A DNA stretch of 64,000 nucleotides from NCBI RefSeq assembly GCF_026240945.1, contig NZ_JAPFPY010000012.1, positions 62,001 to 126,000 on the forward strand, written 5' to 3'. Origin of the DNA: Mycolicibacterium sp. J2. Its GTDB lineage: Bacteria; Actinomycetota; Actinomycetes; Mycobacteriales; Mycobacteriaceae. Below the pieces are notes generated by a model. The model was not told the DNA's origin and made no database searches. It saw only the letters and a list, made by a program, of their open reading frames with translations. Position 1 is the stretch's first letter. Each line of letters opens with the position of its first letter. Below, piece by piece: positions 9,412 to 20,437 of the stretch. Position numbers and translations under genes: made by a program.

Positions 9412-10205
9412 CACCGGTGCTCGAGATCGACGACGTCACCTTCCGCCGCGACGGCAAGCAGATCATCGACGGCATCTCGCTGACCGTGCAGTCCGGCGAG
9501 CACTGGGCCCTGCTCGGCCCCAACGGCGCGGGCAAGAGCACCTTGCTGGGATTCTGTGCGGCCGTGACATTTCCGACCACCGGAACGGTCCGGGTGCTCG
9601 GGAATCAGATGGGCAAGACCGACCTGTCGGTGCTGCGCCGCGCCATCGGTCACGTGAATCCGCGGCACCGGCTGCAGTATCCGTTGACCGTGCGCGAGGT
9701 GGTGCTCACCGGCATCACCGCCACCATCGACGTCGCGGCCCGCTGGAGCGCGTCCGCCGAACAGCTGGCGCGCGCCGACGAGTTGATCGACACCGTCGGT
9801 CTGTCGGCGCGCGCGGGGTCGGTGTGGCCCACCCTGTCCCAGGGCGAACGGGGCCGCACGCTGATCGCGCGAGCCCTCATCGCCGACCCGCAGCTCCTGC
9901 TGCTGGACGAACCGACCACCGGCCTGGACGTGGCCGCTCGCGAGCAGCTGCTGGAAACGCTTGACACCCTGGATGTTTCACATCCGGACATGGCGTCGAT
10001 CCTGGTGACCCACCACCTCGAGGAGCTGCCCACCTCGACCACCCATGCCTTGCTCATCGCGCATGGCCGCACCGTCGCCAGCGGCGCGGCCCGGGAGACC
10101 GTCACCACCGATCACGTGACGACGGCCTTCGAACACCCGGTCACCGTCGGGTTCGCCGACGGCCGGTGGTCGGCCCGGGCCAAGGCGAGTTCGAAGGTGC
10201 TCTAG
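9408..10205 (+). CDS. Orphan ABC transporter ATP-binding protein
   Basis: 265 aa, start ATG at 9408 overlapping the GntR stop. Complete nucleotide-binding domain: Walker A GPNGAGKST, Q-loop region, a variant signature LSQGERGR instead of LSGGQ, Walker B LLLLDEPTTGLD, and H-loop VTHH followed by EELP. It resembles the ModF/YlmA-like cytosolic ABC ATPases rather than a drug exporter subunit. No permease or binding protein is next to it, so its transport partner is either distant or absent. Coupling to the GntR gene suggests a common regulon. Confidence 0.88.
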   Translation: MTPVLEIDDVTFRRDGKQIIDGISLTVQSGEHWALLGPNGAGKSTLLGFCAAVTFPTTGTVRVLGNQMGKTDLSVLRRAIGHVNPRHRLQYPLTVREVVLTGITATIDVAARWSASAEQLARADELIDTVGLSARAGSVWPTLSQGERGRTLIARALIADPQLLLLDEPTTGLDVAAREQLLETLDTLDVSHPDMASILVTHHLEELPTSTTHALLIAHGRTVASGAARETVTTDHVTTAFEHPVTVGFADGRWSARAKASSKVL

Positions 10206-10208
10206 CGG

Positions 10209-10433
10209 TCAGTGATGGCCGGCGTCGCCGCTGTGATCACCCGTGCCGGAATTGTCGGGCGGGTGGTTGCCCGGGTTGGGCGGCACGTTGCACTGACCGT
10301 CGATGACGATCTGGCCCGGCTCGCAGACGATCGTGTCGTCGGCCGCGGCCATCGCGCTCGTCGTAAGGAGCGCCGACGCACACAGGAAGCCCACAGCAAA
10401 TATACGGGAAAGGCCCGTAGGTCCGGTCATCAT
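10209..10433 (-). CDS. Small secreted hypothetical protein
   Basis: 74 aa from ATG 10433 (a second ATG follows at once; GGGACGG lies upstream). An N-terminal signal peptide (GLSRIFAVGFLCASALLTTS then AMAAAD) predicts Sec export with cleavage near AMA-AA. The mature part is about 45 residues with two Cys (VCEPGQIVIDGQC) that could form a disulfide, and a Pro/Asn/Asp/His-rich tail ending in two His. No family recognised; such small exported proteins are common in mycobacteria. Confidence 0.7.
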   Translation of the reverse strand: MMTGPTGLSRIFAVGFLCASALLTTSAMAAADDTIVCEPGQIVIDGQCNVPPNPGNHPPDNSGTGDHSGDAGHH

Positions 10434-10565
10434 CGTCCGTCCCTTCTTGACGTAGGCGGCAATATTAGCGCTCACCGGCATTGCCCAACCGAGTTTCGGC
10501 ACTATTGACACGGGCCGACCGGATCGGTGCCGAAGGCAGGCGTACCGAGTCAGCAAACATCCGGC

Positions 10566-11564
10566 TCAGGCCTCGCGGCGGCGCAGCCTCGCCTCACGGT
10601 GCCTGGTCACCGGCGTGGTGTCGAGCACCCGGTTGACCATGGTCGCCAGAAAGCGCGCCGGCGCCAGCTCGGGCGGCACGGTGTCGTGGCGGATGGTGAT
10701 GTCCGGCAGTGCCGCCAGCGCCGCATCCACCGCCGCCGTCTCGACGTCGACGATCTCGAAAAGCGCGTCCGGCTCTGCTTTTTCCAGGCTGTCGACCTCA
10801 TCTTCGGCTGGCGGGGCGCCGTCGCTGTCGTAGTCGATCATGATGAGCGCGACGGCATGGTAGGCGTCGTCTTCGGTGCCGAGCTTGGCCAGCAGGTCGA
10901 TCAGCCATTCGGCTTTGTCCGGTTCGGTGGTCAGGATGGTCGAGCGCAGACCGTAGACGAAGCCCAACGCGGCAAGCGGGTGGCGCAGCCGCAGATTCTT
11001 CGCATCGCCGTAGCTCTCCTCGACCCGGTTGGCGGCGTTCTTGCCGAAACTGGAATCCATCCGCTTGGTGCTGATCAGCAGCTCCGGTCCGGTATCCCAG
11101 TCCGACATCACGATGTCGACCTGCTTCATGTAATGCTTGCCGAGCACACTGGCGCTGGACCCGGCCACCCCCTTCATCGAGCGTTGCAGCCGGTGCTCGA
11201 TGAGCTGACGTTCCTTGATGGGCAGCGCCTCGAGCAAGTGGGCGATGGCACTGGGCATGATGCGCGGCTCGGTGGCCCGCGGCCACACCGCATTCGGGTC
11301 GAACCCGGCCCGGCGCAGCTCGTAGGACAGCCAGACGTCCAGCGCCAGCGCAGGTACGCCCGTGGTGGACGGCGCGTCCAGATACAGCGGTACACCGAGC
11401 AGGCGGCGCAGCACCCGGAAGTCCGGCTGATACACCAGGATGTCGTCGACGCGTCGCCACGGGTTCGTGTGCTGGCCCTGCGGCGCGGCATCGGCGACGA
11501 TGCGGTCGAAGATGGCCCACGCGGTGGCCTTCGCGGAAGGTTTTGCGACTGGCTCAGCGGGCAC
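10566..11564 (-). CDS. Putative type II restriction endonuclease
   Basis: 332 aa, GTG start at 11564, beginning 11 nt inside the upstream methyltransferase gene. The segment at residues 150-170 (D150..SDWDTGPELLISTKRMD) has the spacing of acidic residues followed by S-T-K seen in PD-(D/E)xK-like nuclease cores (Asp155/157, Glu161, Lys167). A conserved-looking block GKNAANRVEESYGDAKNL follows. The pairing with a DNA adenine methyltransferase is the main support for a restriction role. I do not recognise the specificity. It could instead be an inactive or accessory subunit. Confidence 0.68.
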   Translation of the reverse strand: MPAEPVAKPSAKATAWAIFDRIVADAAPQGQHTNPWRRVDDILVYQPDFRVLRRLLGVPLYLDAPSTTGVPALALDVWLSYELRRAGFDPNAVWPRATEPRIMPSAIAHLLEALPIKERQLIEHRLQRSMKGVAGSSASVLGKHYMKQVDIVMSDWDTGPELLISTKRMDSSFGKNAANRVEESYGDAKNLRLRHPLAALGFVYGLRSTILTTEPDKAEWLIDLLAKLGTEDDAYHAVALIMIDYDSDGAPPAEDEVDSLEKAEPDALFEIVDVETAAVDAALAALPDITIRHDTVPPELAPARFLATMVNRVLDTTPVTRHREARLRRREA

Positions 11565-13176
11565 GCCGCGACCTTACCGCCCGTCGGGATGCCAGTGAAT
11601 CACGCGCTGCCCGAATCGAATCCATGTCACCGAGGCCGAGCGCGGTGTCCACGGCGTGCACGGCGTCGAGCAACCGGCCCCGGGACAACAGGCCCGCCAC
11701 GGTGCGCCGGACTGCCCGCAGCTCCCCGGCGCGAGTGCCGATCAGCTCGGCCGAGGGCACCAGCCAGCGGTCCGCCTCGCGGGGTTCGAGCTTGAGGATG
11801 CCGCCGCCGTAGGACCGGCCGACGATCTCGGCGTGCAGCACCGTCGCCGAGTTGAGAGCCGCCAGCGGGAGCAGATCCTGACCGAGCGCGGCCTGCCCGT
11901 CGCGCAGATACACGCCGTGCACCGAGTTGAGGTGATGCGCCCCGGCACGATTGGTGACCAGCCGAGGCGTGTCGGCGTTCATGCAGGTGAGCAGGAGGTG
12001 CGCGGGCGGCACCAGCGGCACCGCGAACCACGGGCTGCGTACCCGGCACTTGTAGGCCAGATGGACACCGGCCGCGTGGCCTGCGGCGATATAACGCTGG
12101 GCGGCAGCCGATCCGGCGCCGGCCGGCCGGAACAGGTGGATCGCCTTGCCGTCCTGGCCCAGCCGGGCCAGCTGCGCGGTGGTGAGGGTGAGCCCGCGCA
12201 GGTGCGCGCTGCCCGGCGGGGACAACGGCAGCAGATCGGCCGGCCGCAAGCCCAGTTCGCGCACCCGCGCCGGGGACAGCGCGAAAAAGCCGTTGTTCCC
12301 GGTGACCATGCCCAGCGTGGTGTCGCCCCACCGGTCCAGTGTGACGAACCGGCCGCAGTCGGCCAGTGCGTGCAATTGCCCCACCGGCGCCGCGCCGACC
12401 AGCCCGCTGACCCACTTGTCCGAAGGATCGGTCGGCGCCCAATGACGTTGGGCCAGTTCGGAGTTCAGCGATTGGGCGTTACGGGCCCGGTGGATGACGG
12501 CATGTCCGGACGGCCCGCCCCCGAAACCGTCGGCCAGCAACAGCACCACATCGGCCTCGGCCCCGGGGAACACCTGCTCATCGAACATCACCAGTTCCAC
12601 GGTCGCGAACCTGTCGAAGAGGAACTTGCGCACCGGCGCCGCATAGTTCACGCTCAGCAGCTCGGCGGGGAGCACCAGCGCCATGCGGCCACCCGGTTGC
12701 AGGAACAGCGCCGCGTGCACCGTGAACGCCGCCCAGCTCGACGCGAGGCCGGACAGGCTGACCCCGGCCTGCAGGGCCGCCCGCCGGGACTGGGCCCGCG
12801 CCTGGCCCCGGAAGTCCTGATACCGGATATAGGGCGGATTGCCGATGACCGCGCTATAGGACGGTTGCGGGTCCACGGCGAAAAAGTCGGCGGTGCGGAT
12901 GCGAGCGGTGGCGCCGGCCTCGGCGACGCGCGAGCGAGCGGCCCGGGCGCTGGCCGGGTGGATCTCCACCCCGTCCAGCACCGGGGCGTCGGCTCCCAGG
13001 TCGACCAGCCGGCGAGCCGCGGCGACCAGGAAAGCCGCCTCCCCGGCTGACGGTTCGAACACCCGGTCGCCGGGCGTCCGCACCGCCCACTGCGCCAGAT
13101 AACGGGTGATCTCCGGCGGGGTGAAGAATGCCCCGCGCGCTTTGCGGGCCCCTGCGGAATCGATCACGCTGGTCAT
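11554..13176 (-). CDS. DNA (adenine-N6) methyltransferase of a type II R-M system
   Basis: Methylates adenine to protect host DNA. 540 aa from ATG 13176; an in-frame TTG at 13197 is also possible and neither has a strong Shine-Dalgarno. The sequence GARKARGAFFTPPEI near the N-terminus, motif I (FEPSAGEAAF, residues 40-49) and catalytic motif IV NPPY (113-116, followed by IRYQDF) identify an Eco57I/gamma-type N6 enzyme. The C-terminal 250 residues form a probable target-recognition domain (YGGGILKLEP). It is coupled to the putative nuclease gene and absent from the corresponding interval of M. tuberculosis as I recall it, suggesting acquisition. Confidence 0.9.
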   Translation of the reverse strand: MTSVIDSAGARKARGAFFTPPEITRYLAQWAVRTPGDRVFEPSAGEAAFLVAAARRLVDLGADAPVLDGVEIHPASARAARSRVAEAGATARIRTADFFAVDPQPSYSAVIGNPPYIRYQDFRGQARAQSRRAALQAGVSLSGLASSWAAFTVHAALFLQPGGRMALVLPAELLSVNYAAPVRKFLFDRFATVELVMFDEQVFPGAEADVVLLLADGFGGGPSGHAVIHRARNAQSLNSELAQRHWAPTDPSDKWVSGLVGAAPVGQLHALADCGRFVTLDRWGDTTLGMVTGNNGFFALSPARVRELGLRPADLLPLSPPGSAHLRGLTLTTAQLARLGQDGKAIHLFRPAGAGSAAAQRYIAAGHAAGVHLAYKCRVRSPWFAVPLVPPAHLLLTCMNADTPRLVTNRAGAHHLNSVHGVYLRDGQAALGQDLLPLAALNSATVLHAEIVGRSYGGGILKLEPREADRWLVPSAELIGTRAGELRAVRRTVAGLLSRGRLLDAVHAVDTALGLGDMDSIRAARDSLASRRAVRSRRAR

Positions 13177-13232
13177 TCTGTCCGACGACACCGACAAGTC
13201 GGCGTAAGACAGCGCCGAGGGTCACTTCCCCA

Positions 13233-13249
13233 CCAATCGCTTCGATTGG
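13233..13249. repeat. Inverted repeat CCAATCG-CTT-CGATTGG
   Basis: Perfect 7-bp arms with a 3-nt spacer, in the 87-bp divergent gap between the DNA methyltransferase gene and a small secreted-protein gene. It lies directly before a TAAGCT -10 (13251-13256) that is 7 nt from the ATG at 13264. Its position suggests an operator controlling one or both genes, but no C-protein gene is visible. Confidence 0.55.
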
Positions 13250-13263
13250 CTAAGCTTTCAGGC

Positions 13264-13506
13264 ATGTCGAAGTCAGTCTTGGCCACGGTGGTGGCTGCCG
13301 GCGCAATCCTCGGATCCGCACTCGGCATGGGCACGGCCGCTGCCGAGCCGCCCGTCGATGCCGGCGGTCCCGCCCTGGAGGCACCGGCCAACGCGCCCAA
13401 GAAACCCGCCGAGTCGTGGCAGGGTCACCCGATGGTCTGGTGGGACTGGGGTTCGGGCGGGCACTGGGGTGTCTGGATCAACGGACAGTTCCTGCCGTTC
13501 TCCTGA
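13264..13506 (+). CDS. Small secreted Trp-rich hypothetical protein
   Basis: 80 aa. ATG 13264 is preceded by TAAGCT at 13251-13256, fitting a leaderless transcript; an in-frame TTG at 13246 would only extend the signal peptide. The signal sequence (SVLATVVAAGAILGSALGMG) ends in TAAAEPP, a likely cleavage site after AAA. The mature chain starts with a Pro/Ala-rich linker and ends with a compact aromatic segment (MVWWDWGSGGHWGVWINGQF) with five Trp in about 16 residues. Family not recognised. It is convergent with hisI, separated by 1 nt. Confidence 0.72.
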   Translation: MSKSVLATVVAAGAILGSALGMGTAAAEPPVDAGGPALEAPANAPKKPAESWQGHPMVWWDWGSGGHWGVWINGQFLPFS

Positions 13507-13507
13507 G

Positions 13508-13855
13508 TCAGGCCTCGGGCGCCAGCAGTTGGTCAGCGTCGAAACAGCTGTGATCGCCGGTGTGGCAGGCGCCACCCACCTGGTCGACCTCGAGCAGGAC
13601 GGTATCGCCGTCGCAGTCCAGCCGCACCGAGCGCACGTGCTGGGTGTGCCCAGACGTGGCACCCTTGATCCACTGCTGCCCGCGGGACCGTGAGAAATAC
13701 GTGGCCTCACGGGTTTCCAGCGTGCGGGCCAACGCGTCGTCATCCATCCAGGCCACCATCAGCACATCACCGGTGCCGTGCTCCTGGACCACGGCGGTGA
13801 ACAGTCCGTCGGCGTTGCGCTTGAGGCGGGTGGCGATGTCAGGGTCGAGACTCAT
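13508..13855 (-). CDS. hisI: Phosphoribosyl-AMP cyclohydrolase
   Basis: Third step of histidine synthesis: opens the adenine ring of phosphoribosyl-AMP. 115 aa, monofunctional (no HisE domain). Zn and Mg ligands lie in the conserved blocks VRLDCDGDT and [12 protein letters not shown], with WIKGATSG before them. ATG 13855 is chosen over an upstream GTG because AGAGGA lies 9 nt before it and because it overlaps the stop of the preceding micro-ORF as ATGA. Last gene of the his cluster. Confidence 0.96.
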   Translation of the reverse strand: MSLDPDIATRLKRNADGLFTAVVQEHGTGDVLMVAWMDDDALARTLETREATYFSRSRGQQWIKGATSGHTQHVRSVRLDCDGDTVLLEVDQVGGACHTGDHSCFDADQLLAPEA

Positions 13856-13887
13856 CGGTGTGGTCCTCTCTTCGCGCAAGCGCTCAT
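13852..13887 (-). CDS. Micro-[15 protein letters not shown], coupled to hisI
   Basis: 11 codons plus stop. Its ATG overlaps the stop of micro-ORF A and its TGA overlaps the hisI ATG, both as ATGA. It encodes the same peptide as micro-ORF A but with AAG AGA in place of AAA CGG for Lys-Arg. The internal AGAGGA serves as Shine-Dalgarno for hisI. Probably a coupling or reinitiation device rather than a functional peptide. Confidence 0.5.
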   Translation of the reverse strand: MSACAKRGPHR

Positions 13888-13915
13888 CGGTGTGGTCCCC
13901 GTTTCGCGCAAGCGC
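13852..13915. repeat. Two tandem 32-bp repeats between hisF and hisI (MIRU-like)
   Basis: Units at 13852-13883 and 13884-13915, followed by the first 6 bp of a third (13916-13921). The units differ at three positions. Each carries a 36-nt ORF overlapping its neighbours by 4 nt (36 minus 4 gives the 32-bp period). This is the organisation reported for mycobacterial interspersed repetitive units, such as those at senX3-regX3, though the unit is shorter here. Confidence 0.8.
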
Positions 13916-13919
13916 TCAT
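13884..13919 (-). CDS. Micro-[15 protein letters not shown], following hisF
   Basis: Its ATG overlaps the hisF TGA as ATGA and its own TGA overlaps the ATG of micro-ORF B. GGGGA inside it lies about 8 nt before that next ATG. All three nucleotide differences from micro-ORF B are synonymous, which hints at selection on the peptide or at recent duplication. Confidence 0.5.
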   Translation of the reverse strand: MSACAKRGPHR

Positions 13920-14695
13920 CGCACAATGATCCCTTCGGCCGCCATCGCTTCTTTCACCTGACCGATGGTCAGCTCCCGGAAATGGAACACGCTGGCCGCC
14001 AACACCGCATCCGCGCCTGCCGCGACGGCGGGCGCGAAATGGTCCGCCGCCCCGGCGCCACCACTGGCGATCACCGGCACCGTCACGGCCGCCCGCACCG
14101 CGCGCAGCATATCCAGGTCGAAACCGGCCTTGGTGCCGTCGGCGTCCATCGAGTTCAGCAGGATCTCCCCCACACCCAGTTCGGCTCCGCGGCGGGCCCA
14201 TTCGACCGCGTCGATACCGGTGCCGCGGCGGCCGCCGTGCGTGGTGACCTCCCACCCCGACGGTGTGGGGGCCGACCCGGCCGGAACGGTACGGGCGTCC
14301 ACGCTGAGCACGATGCACTGCGAACCGAACTGGCGGGCCAGCTCGGCGAGCAATTCGGGGCGGGCGATGGCGGCGGTATTCACCGACACCTTGTCCGCAC
14401 CGGCCCGCAGCAGGGTGTCCACGTCCTCGACCGAGCGCACCCCGCCGCCGACGGTGAGCGGAATGAACACCTGCTCGGCGGTGCGTCGCACCACCTCGAG
14501 CATGGTGGACCGGCCCGACGACGACGCGGTCACGTCCAGGAAGGTCAGTTCGTCGGCACCCTCGGCGTCATAGGCCGCCGCCAACTCGACGGGATCGCCG
14601 GCATCCCTGAGGTTCTCGAAATTGACGCCCTTGACCACGCGGCCGGCGTCGACGTCCAGGCACGGGATGACCCGGGTGGCCACATCACTGGTCAC
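13916..14695 (-). CDS. hisF: Imidazole glycerol phosphate synthase, cyclase subunit
   Basis: With HisH, converts PRFAR plus ammonia to imidazole glycerol phosphate and AICAR. 259 aa (beta/alpha)8 barrel. The catalytic Asp are in IPCLDVD near the N-terminus and in the VLSVDAR strand; phosphate loops GGGV and ASGGAG are present. GTG start at 14695 overlaps the stop of the inositol-phosphatase-like gene as GTGA. Confidence 0.97.
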   Translation of the reverse strand: MTSDVATRVIPCLDVDAGRVVKGVNFENLRDAGDPVELAAAYDAEGADELTFLDVTASSSGRSTMLEVVRRTAEQVFIPLTVGGGVRSVEDVDTLLRAGADKVSVNTAAIARPELLAELARQFGSQCIVLSVDARTVPAGSAPTPSGWEVTTHGGRRGTGIDAVEWARRGAELGVGEILLNSMDADGTKAGFDLDMLRAVRAAVTVPVIASGGAGAADHFAPAVAAGADAVLAASVFHFRELTIGQVKEAMAAEGIIVR

Positions 14696-15504
14696 AGGTG
14701 GTCCTCCGGACTACCGGCCGCAGCGACGATCTCCAACATGCGCTCATGCACGCCCGGCGCCGCGGCCAGCGCCGACTTCGACTCGGCGGTCCACGGTGCA
14801 CCGGACAGGTCGGTGACGATGCCGCCGGCGGCCCGCACCAGCGCCACCCCGGCGGCGTGATCCCAGATGTGATGACCGAAACTGATGGCCGCACCCAGGA
14901 TTCCGCTGGCCACGTAGGCCAGGTCGACGCCGGTGGCGCCGTGCATGCGGACCCGGGAGCACTCGCGGCTCAGGTTGGCCAGCACCGCGGCTCGGTATCG
15001 CCCGGGGAAGCGGCCCCGTGAGTCGATGTTGAAGGTCTGGATTCCGACGATGGAGTCGGCCAGGGTCGAGGTGTCGAGTGCCGGCAGGGCCACGCCGCTA
15101 TCGCGTACCGGACCGCCATCGGTTGCGGTGTAGCGCTGTCCCATGAACGGCAGCCAGGTCAACCCGGCTATCGGCGCACCGTTGTGCAACAACCCCAGCA
15201 GGATGGCCGCCATCGGGGAGCCGGCGGCGTAGTTGAAGGTGCCGTCGATCGGGTCGAGCACCCAGACCAGCTCGGAGTCGATCGGTTCACCACCGAATTC
15301 CTCACCGTGCACGCCGATTCCGGTCTGCTCCCGCAGTGCCGCCACCACCTGCCGTTCGATGGCCAGGTCGATCTCGGTGGCGAAATCGTTGCCCTTCTTG
15401 CGGACGGCGGAGTCGGCGCGGTGACCCGCGATGAACTGTGCCGACGCCGCATCGAGAATATCGGCCGCGGTGGCGACCAGTGCGTCGAGCCGGATGGGGT
15501 CCAT
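14692..15504 (-). CDS. impA: Inositol monophosphatase-family phosphatase
   Basis: Mg-dependent sugar phosphatase of the IMPase fold, 270 aa. Metal-binding motifs: HGEEFGG (Glu), [12 protein letters not shown] (Asp-x-Ile-Asp-Gly) and the C-terminal WDHAAG. Same position as ImpA (Rv1604) in the mycobacterial his operon, between priA and hisF. Substrate could be inositol phosphate or, given the operon, histidinol phosphate; sequence alone does not decide. Starts 5 nt after the priA stop. Confidence 0.92.
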   Translation of the reverse strand: MDPIRLDALVATAADILDAASAQFIAGHRADSAVRKKGNDFATEIDLAIERQVVAALREQTGIGVHGEEFGGEPIDSELVWVLDPIDGTFNYAAGSPMAAILLGLLHNGAPIAGLTWLPFMGQRYTATDGGPVRDSGVALPALDTSTLADSIVGIQTFNIDSRGRFPGRYRAAVLANLSRECSRVRMHGATGVDLAYVASGILGAAISFGHHIWDHAAGVALVRAAGGIVTDLSGAPWTAESKSALAAAPGVHERMLEIVAAAGSPEDHL

Positions 15505-15509
15505 GGTCG

Positions 15510-16244
15510 TTATCCGCTGACCGCGGCCAGCGCCTCGGGCAGGGTGAAACGTCCCGCGTAGAGCGCCTTGCCGACGATCGCGCCCTCCACCCCGCGGCCC
15601 GTGAGGGTGGCGATGGCACGCAGGTCCTCGACGCTGGACACCCCGCCGGATGCGATCACGGGCGCGCCACTGCGTTCGGCGACCTCGCCGAGCAGATCCA
15701 GATTGGGCCCGGTCAGCGTGCCGTCCTTGGTGACGTCGGTGACCACGTAGCGCGAGCAGCCCTCGCGCTCAAGCCGTTCCAGCACCTCCCACAGGTCGCC
15801 GCCGTCGGTTTCCCAGCCGCGGCCACGCAACCGGTGTTGCCCCTCCACGATCTGGACGTCGAGCCCGACGGCCACCTTGTCGCCGTACTCGGCGATCGCG
15901 GCCGCACACCAGGCCGGGTTTTCCAGCGCGGCGGTGCCGATGTTGACCCGGGCGCAGCCGGTGGCCAGCGCGGCCCGCAGCGATTCGTCGTCGCGGATAC
16001 CGCCGGACAGTTCCACCGCGACATCGAGCTTGCCGACCACCTCGGCCAGCAGTTCGCGGTTGGAGCCCCGCCCGAACGCGGCATCCAGGTCCACCAGGTG
16101 GATCCACTCCGCACCGTCACGCTGCCAGGCCAGGGCCGCCTCCAGCGCCGAACCGTAGTCGGTTTCGCTGCCCGCCTTGCCCTGCACCAGGCGCACCGCT
16201 TTGCCCTCGACCACGTCCACGGCCGGCAAAAGAATCAAACTCAC
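15510..16244 (-). CDS. priA: Bifunctional phosphoribosyl isomerase A (HisA/TrpF activity)
   Basis: Amadori isomerisation of ProFAR in histidine synthesis and, in mycobacteria and streptomycetes, of phosphoribosylanthranilate in tryptophan synthesis. 244 aa. The two catalytic Asp align at 10 (LPAVDVVEG) and 174 (VTKDGTLTG), and the mobile loop [10 protein letters not shown] carries the Arg142 and Trp144 that characterise PriA over plain HisA. The trp cluster in this window lacks trpF, matching the dual role. GTG start overlaps the hisH stop. Confidence 0.96.
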   Translation of the reverse strand: MSLILLPAVDVVEGKAVRLVQGKAGSETDYGSALEAALAWQRDGAEWIHLVDLDAAFGRGSNRELLAEVVGKLDVAVELSGGIRDDESLRAALATGCARVNIGTAALENPAWCAAAIAEYGDKVAVGLDVQIVEGQHRLRGRGWETDGGDLWEVLERLEREGCSRYVVTDVTKDGTLTGPNLDLLGEVAERSGAPVIASGGVSSVEDLRAIATLTGRGVEGAIVGKALYAGRFTLPEALAAVSG

Positions 16245-16857
16245 AGTCCCTCAACCCAATTCGCTAGCAGCGCCGCGCCGGCGTCACCGCTTTTCTCCGG
16301 ATGAAATTGTGTCGCCGACAACGGGCCGTCCTCGACGGCCGCGATGAACGGCACATGGTGCGTCGCCCAGGTGACCAGGGCCTCGGGCCGGCCCTGCCAC
16401 TGCTGTGCGGCGTACGAGTGCACGAAGTAGAACCGGGTGTCGGCATCCAGGCCCCGGAACAAGGTACTGCCTACCGGGGCGTCGACCACATTCCAGCCCA
16501 TGTGCGGGATGACCGGGGCGTCCAGCCGGGTGACCGCGCCGGGCCACTGGCCGCACCCGGTGGACTCCACCCCGAATTCGACACCGCGGGCGAACAGGAT
16601 CTGCATGCCCACGCAGACGCCGAGCACCGGCCGGCCCGCGGACACCCGCTTCGCGATGATCTCCTCGCCGCCGATGCCGCGCAGTCCCACCATGCAGGCC
16701 TCGAACGCACCGACGCCGGGCACCACCAGACCGTCGGCGTTCGCGGCCGCGGCCGGATCGCTGGTCACCTCGACCTCGGCCCCCGTGCGCTGCACCGCAC
16801 GCTGCGCCGAACGCAGGTTGCCGGACCCGTAATCCAGCACCACCACTTTTTTGGCGG

Positions 16858-16861
<4 letters not shown>
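16241..16861 (-). CDS. hisH: Imidazole glycerol phosphate synthase, glutaminase subunit
   Basis: Class I glutamine amidotransferase supplying ammonia to HisF. 206 aa with nucleophile Cys83 in GVCVGMQ, oxyanion-strand PGVGAF, and the His-Glu pair in QFHPEKSG near the C-terminus. GTG start overlaps the hisB stop as GTGA; the end overlaps priA. Confidence 0.97.
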
Positions 16862-19927
<3,066 letters not shown>

Positions 19928-19981
19928 CCGACTATTGTCCCAGAGCAGGCCAAATCGTATTCACGAGCCATGGGAGACGCC

Positions 19982-20404
19982 ATGTCCGCTGCACAATCCA
20001 GGCACGAGCATCCGAACAATGCGCCGGGGGTGCCGATGATCTTCCCGCCGTGGCTGGAGAACTTCCAGATCAAGTACATCAACCCGGTGATCGCCCCGCT
20101 GGCCAAGCGGCTGCCGGGGTTCACCGTCGTCAAGCATCGCGGGCGCAAGTCGGGCACGCCGTACGAGACGACCGTCACCAGCTTCCGCAAGGGCAACACC
20201 CTGGCGATCGGGCTCATGCACGGCAAGACCAACTGGGTGAAGAACGTGCTGGCCGCCGGCGAGGCCGACGTGCACCTGTTCGGGGGCGACATCCACATCA
20301 CCAACCCGCGGGTGTTGCCGGCGGGCACCGACGATCCGTCGCTGCCGCGGATGGCCCGGCTGGTGGCCCGCAGGTCCGGCGTCTTCGTCGCCGATATCGG
20401 CTGA
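19982..20404 (+). CDS. Deazaflavin (F420)-dependent nitroreductase-family protein
   Basis: 140 aa, Ddn/PF04075-type split beta-barrel. The signature FTVVKHRGRKSGTPYETTV is followed by the cofactor-phosphate region GKTNWVKNVLAAGEA. Such proteins use F420H2 to reduce quinones or other small substrates. ATG 19982 is chosen for its GGGAG five nt upstream; an ATG at 19970 is in frame. Divergent from hisD, matching the position of Rv1598c in M. tuberculosis. Substrate unknown. Confidence 0.88.
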   Translation: MSAAQSRHEHPNNAPGVPMIFPPWLENFQIKYINPVIAPLAKRLPGFTVVKHRGRKSGTPYETTVTSFRKGNTLAIGLMHGKTNWVKNVLAAGEADVHLFGGDIHITNPRVLPAGTDDPSLPRMARLVARRSGVFVADIG

Positions 20405-20437
20405 TATCGGTTTGACCGGGACTGCCACACTGGACGC

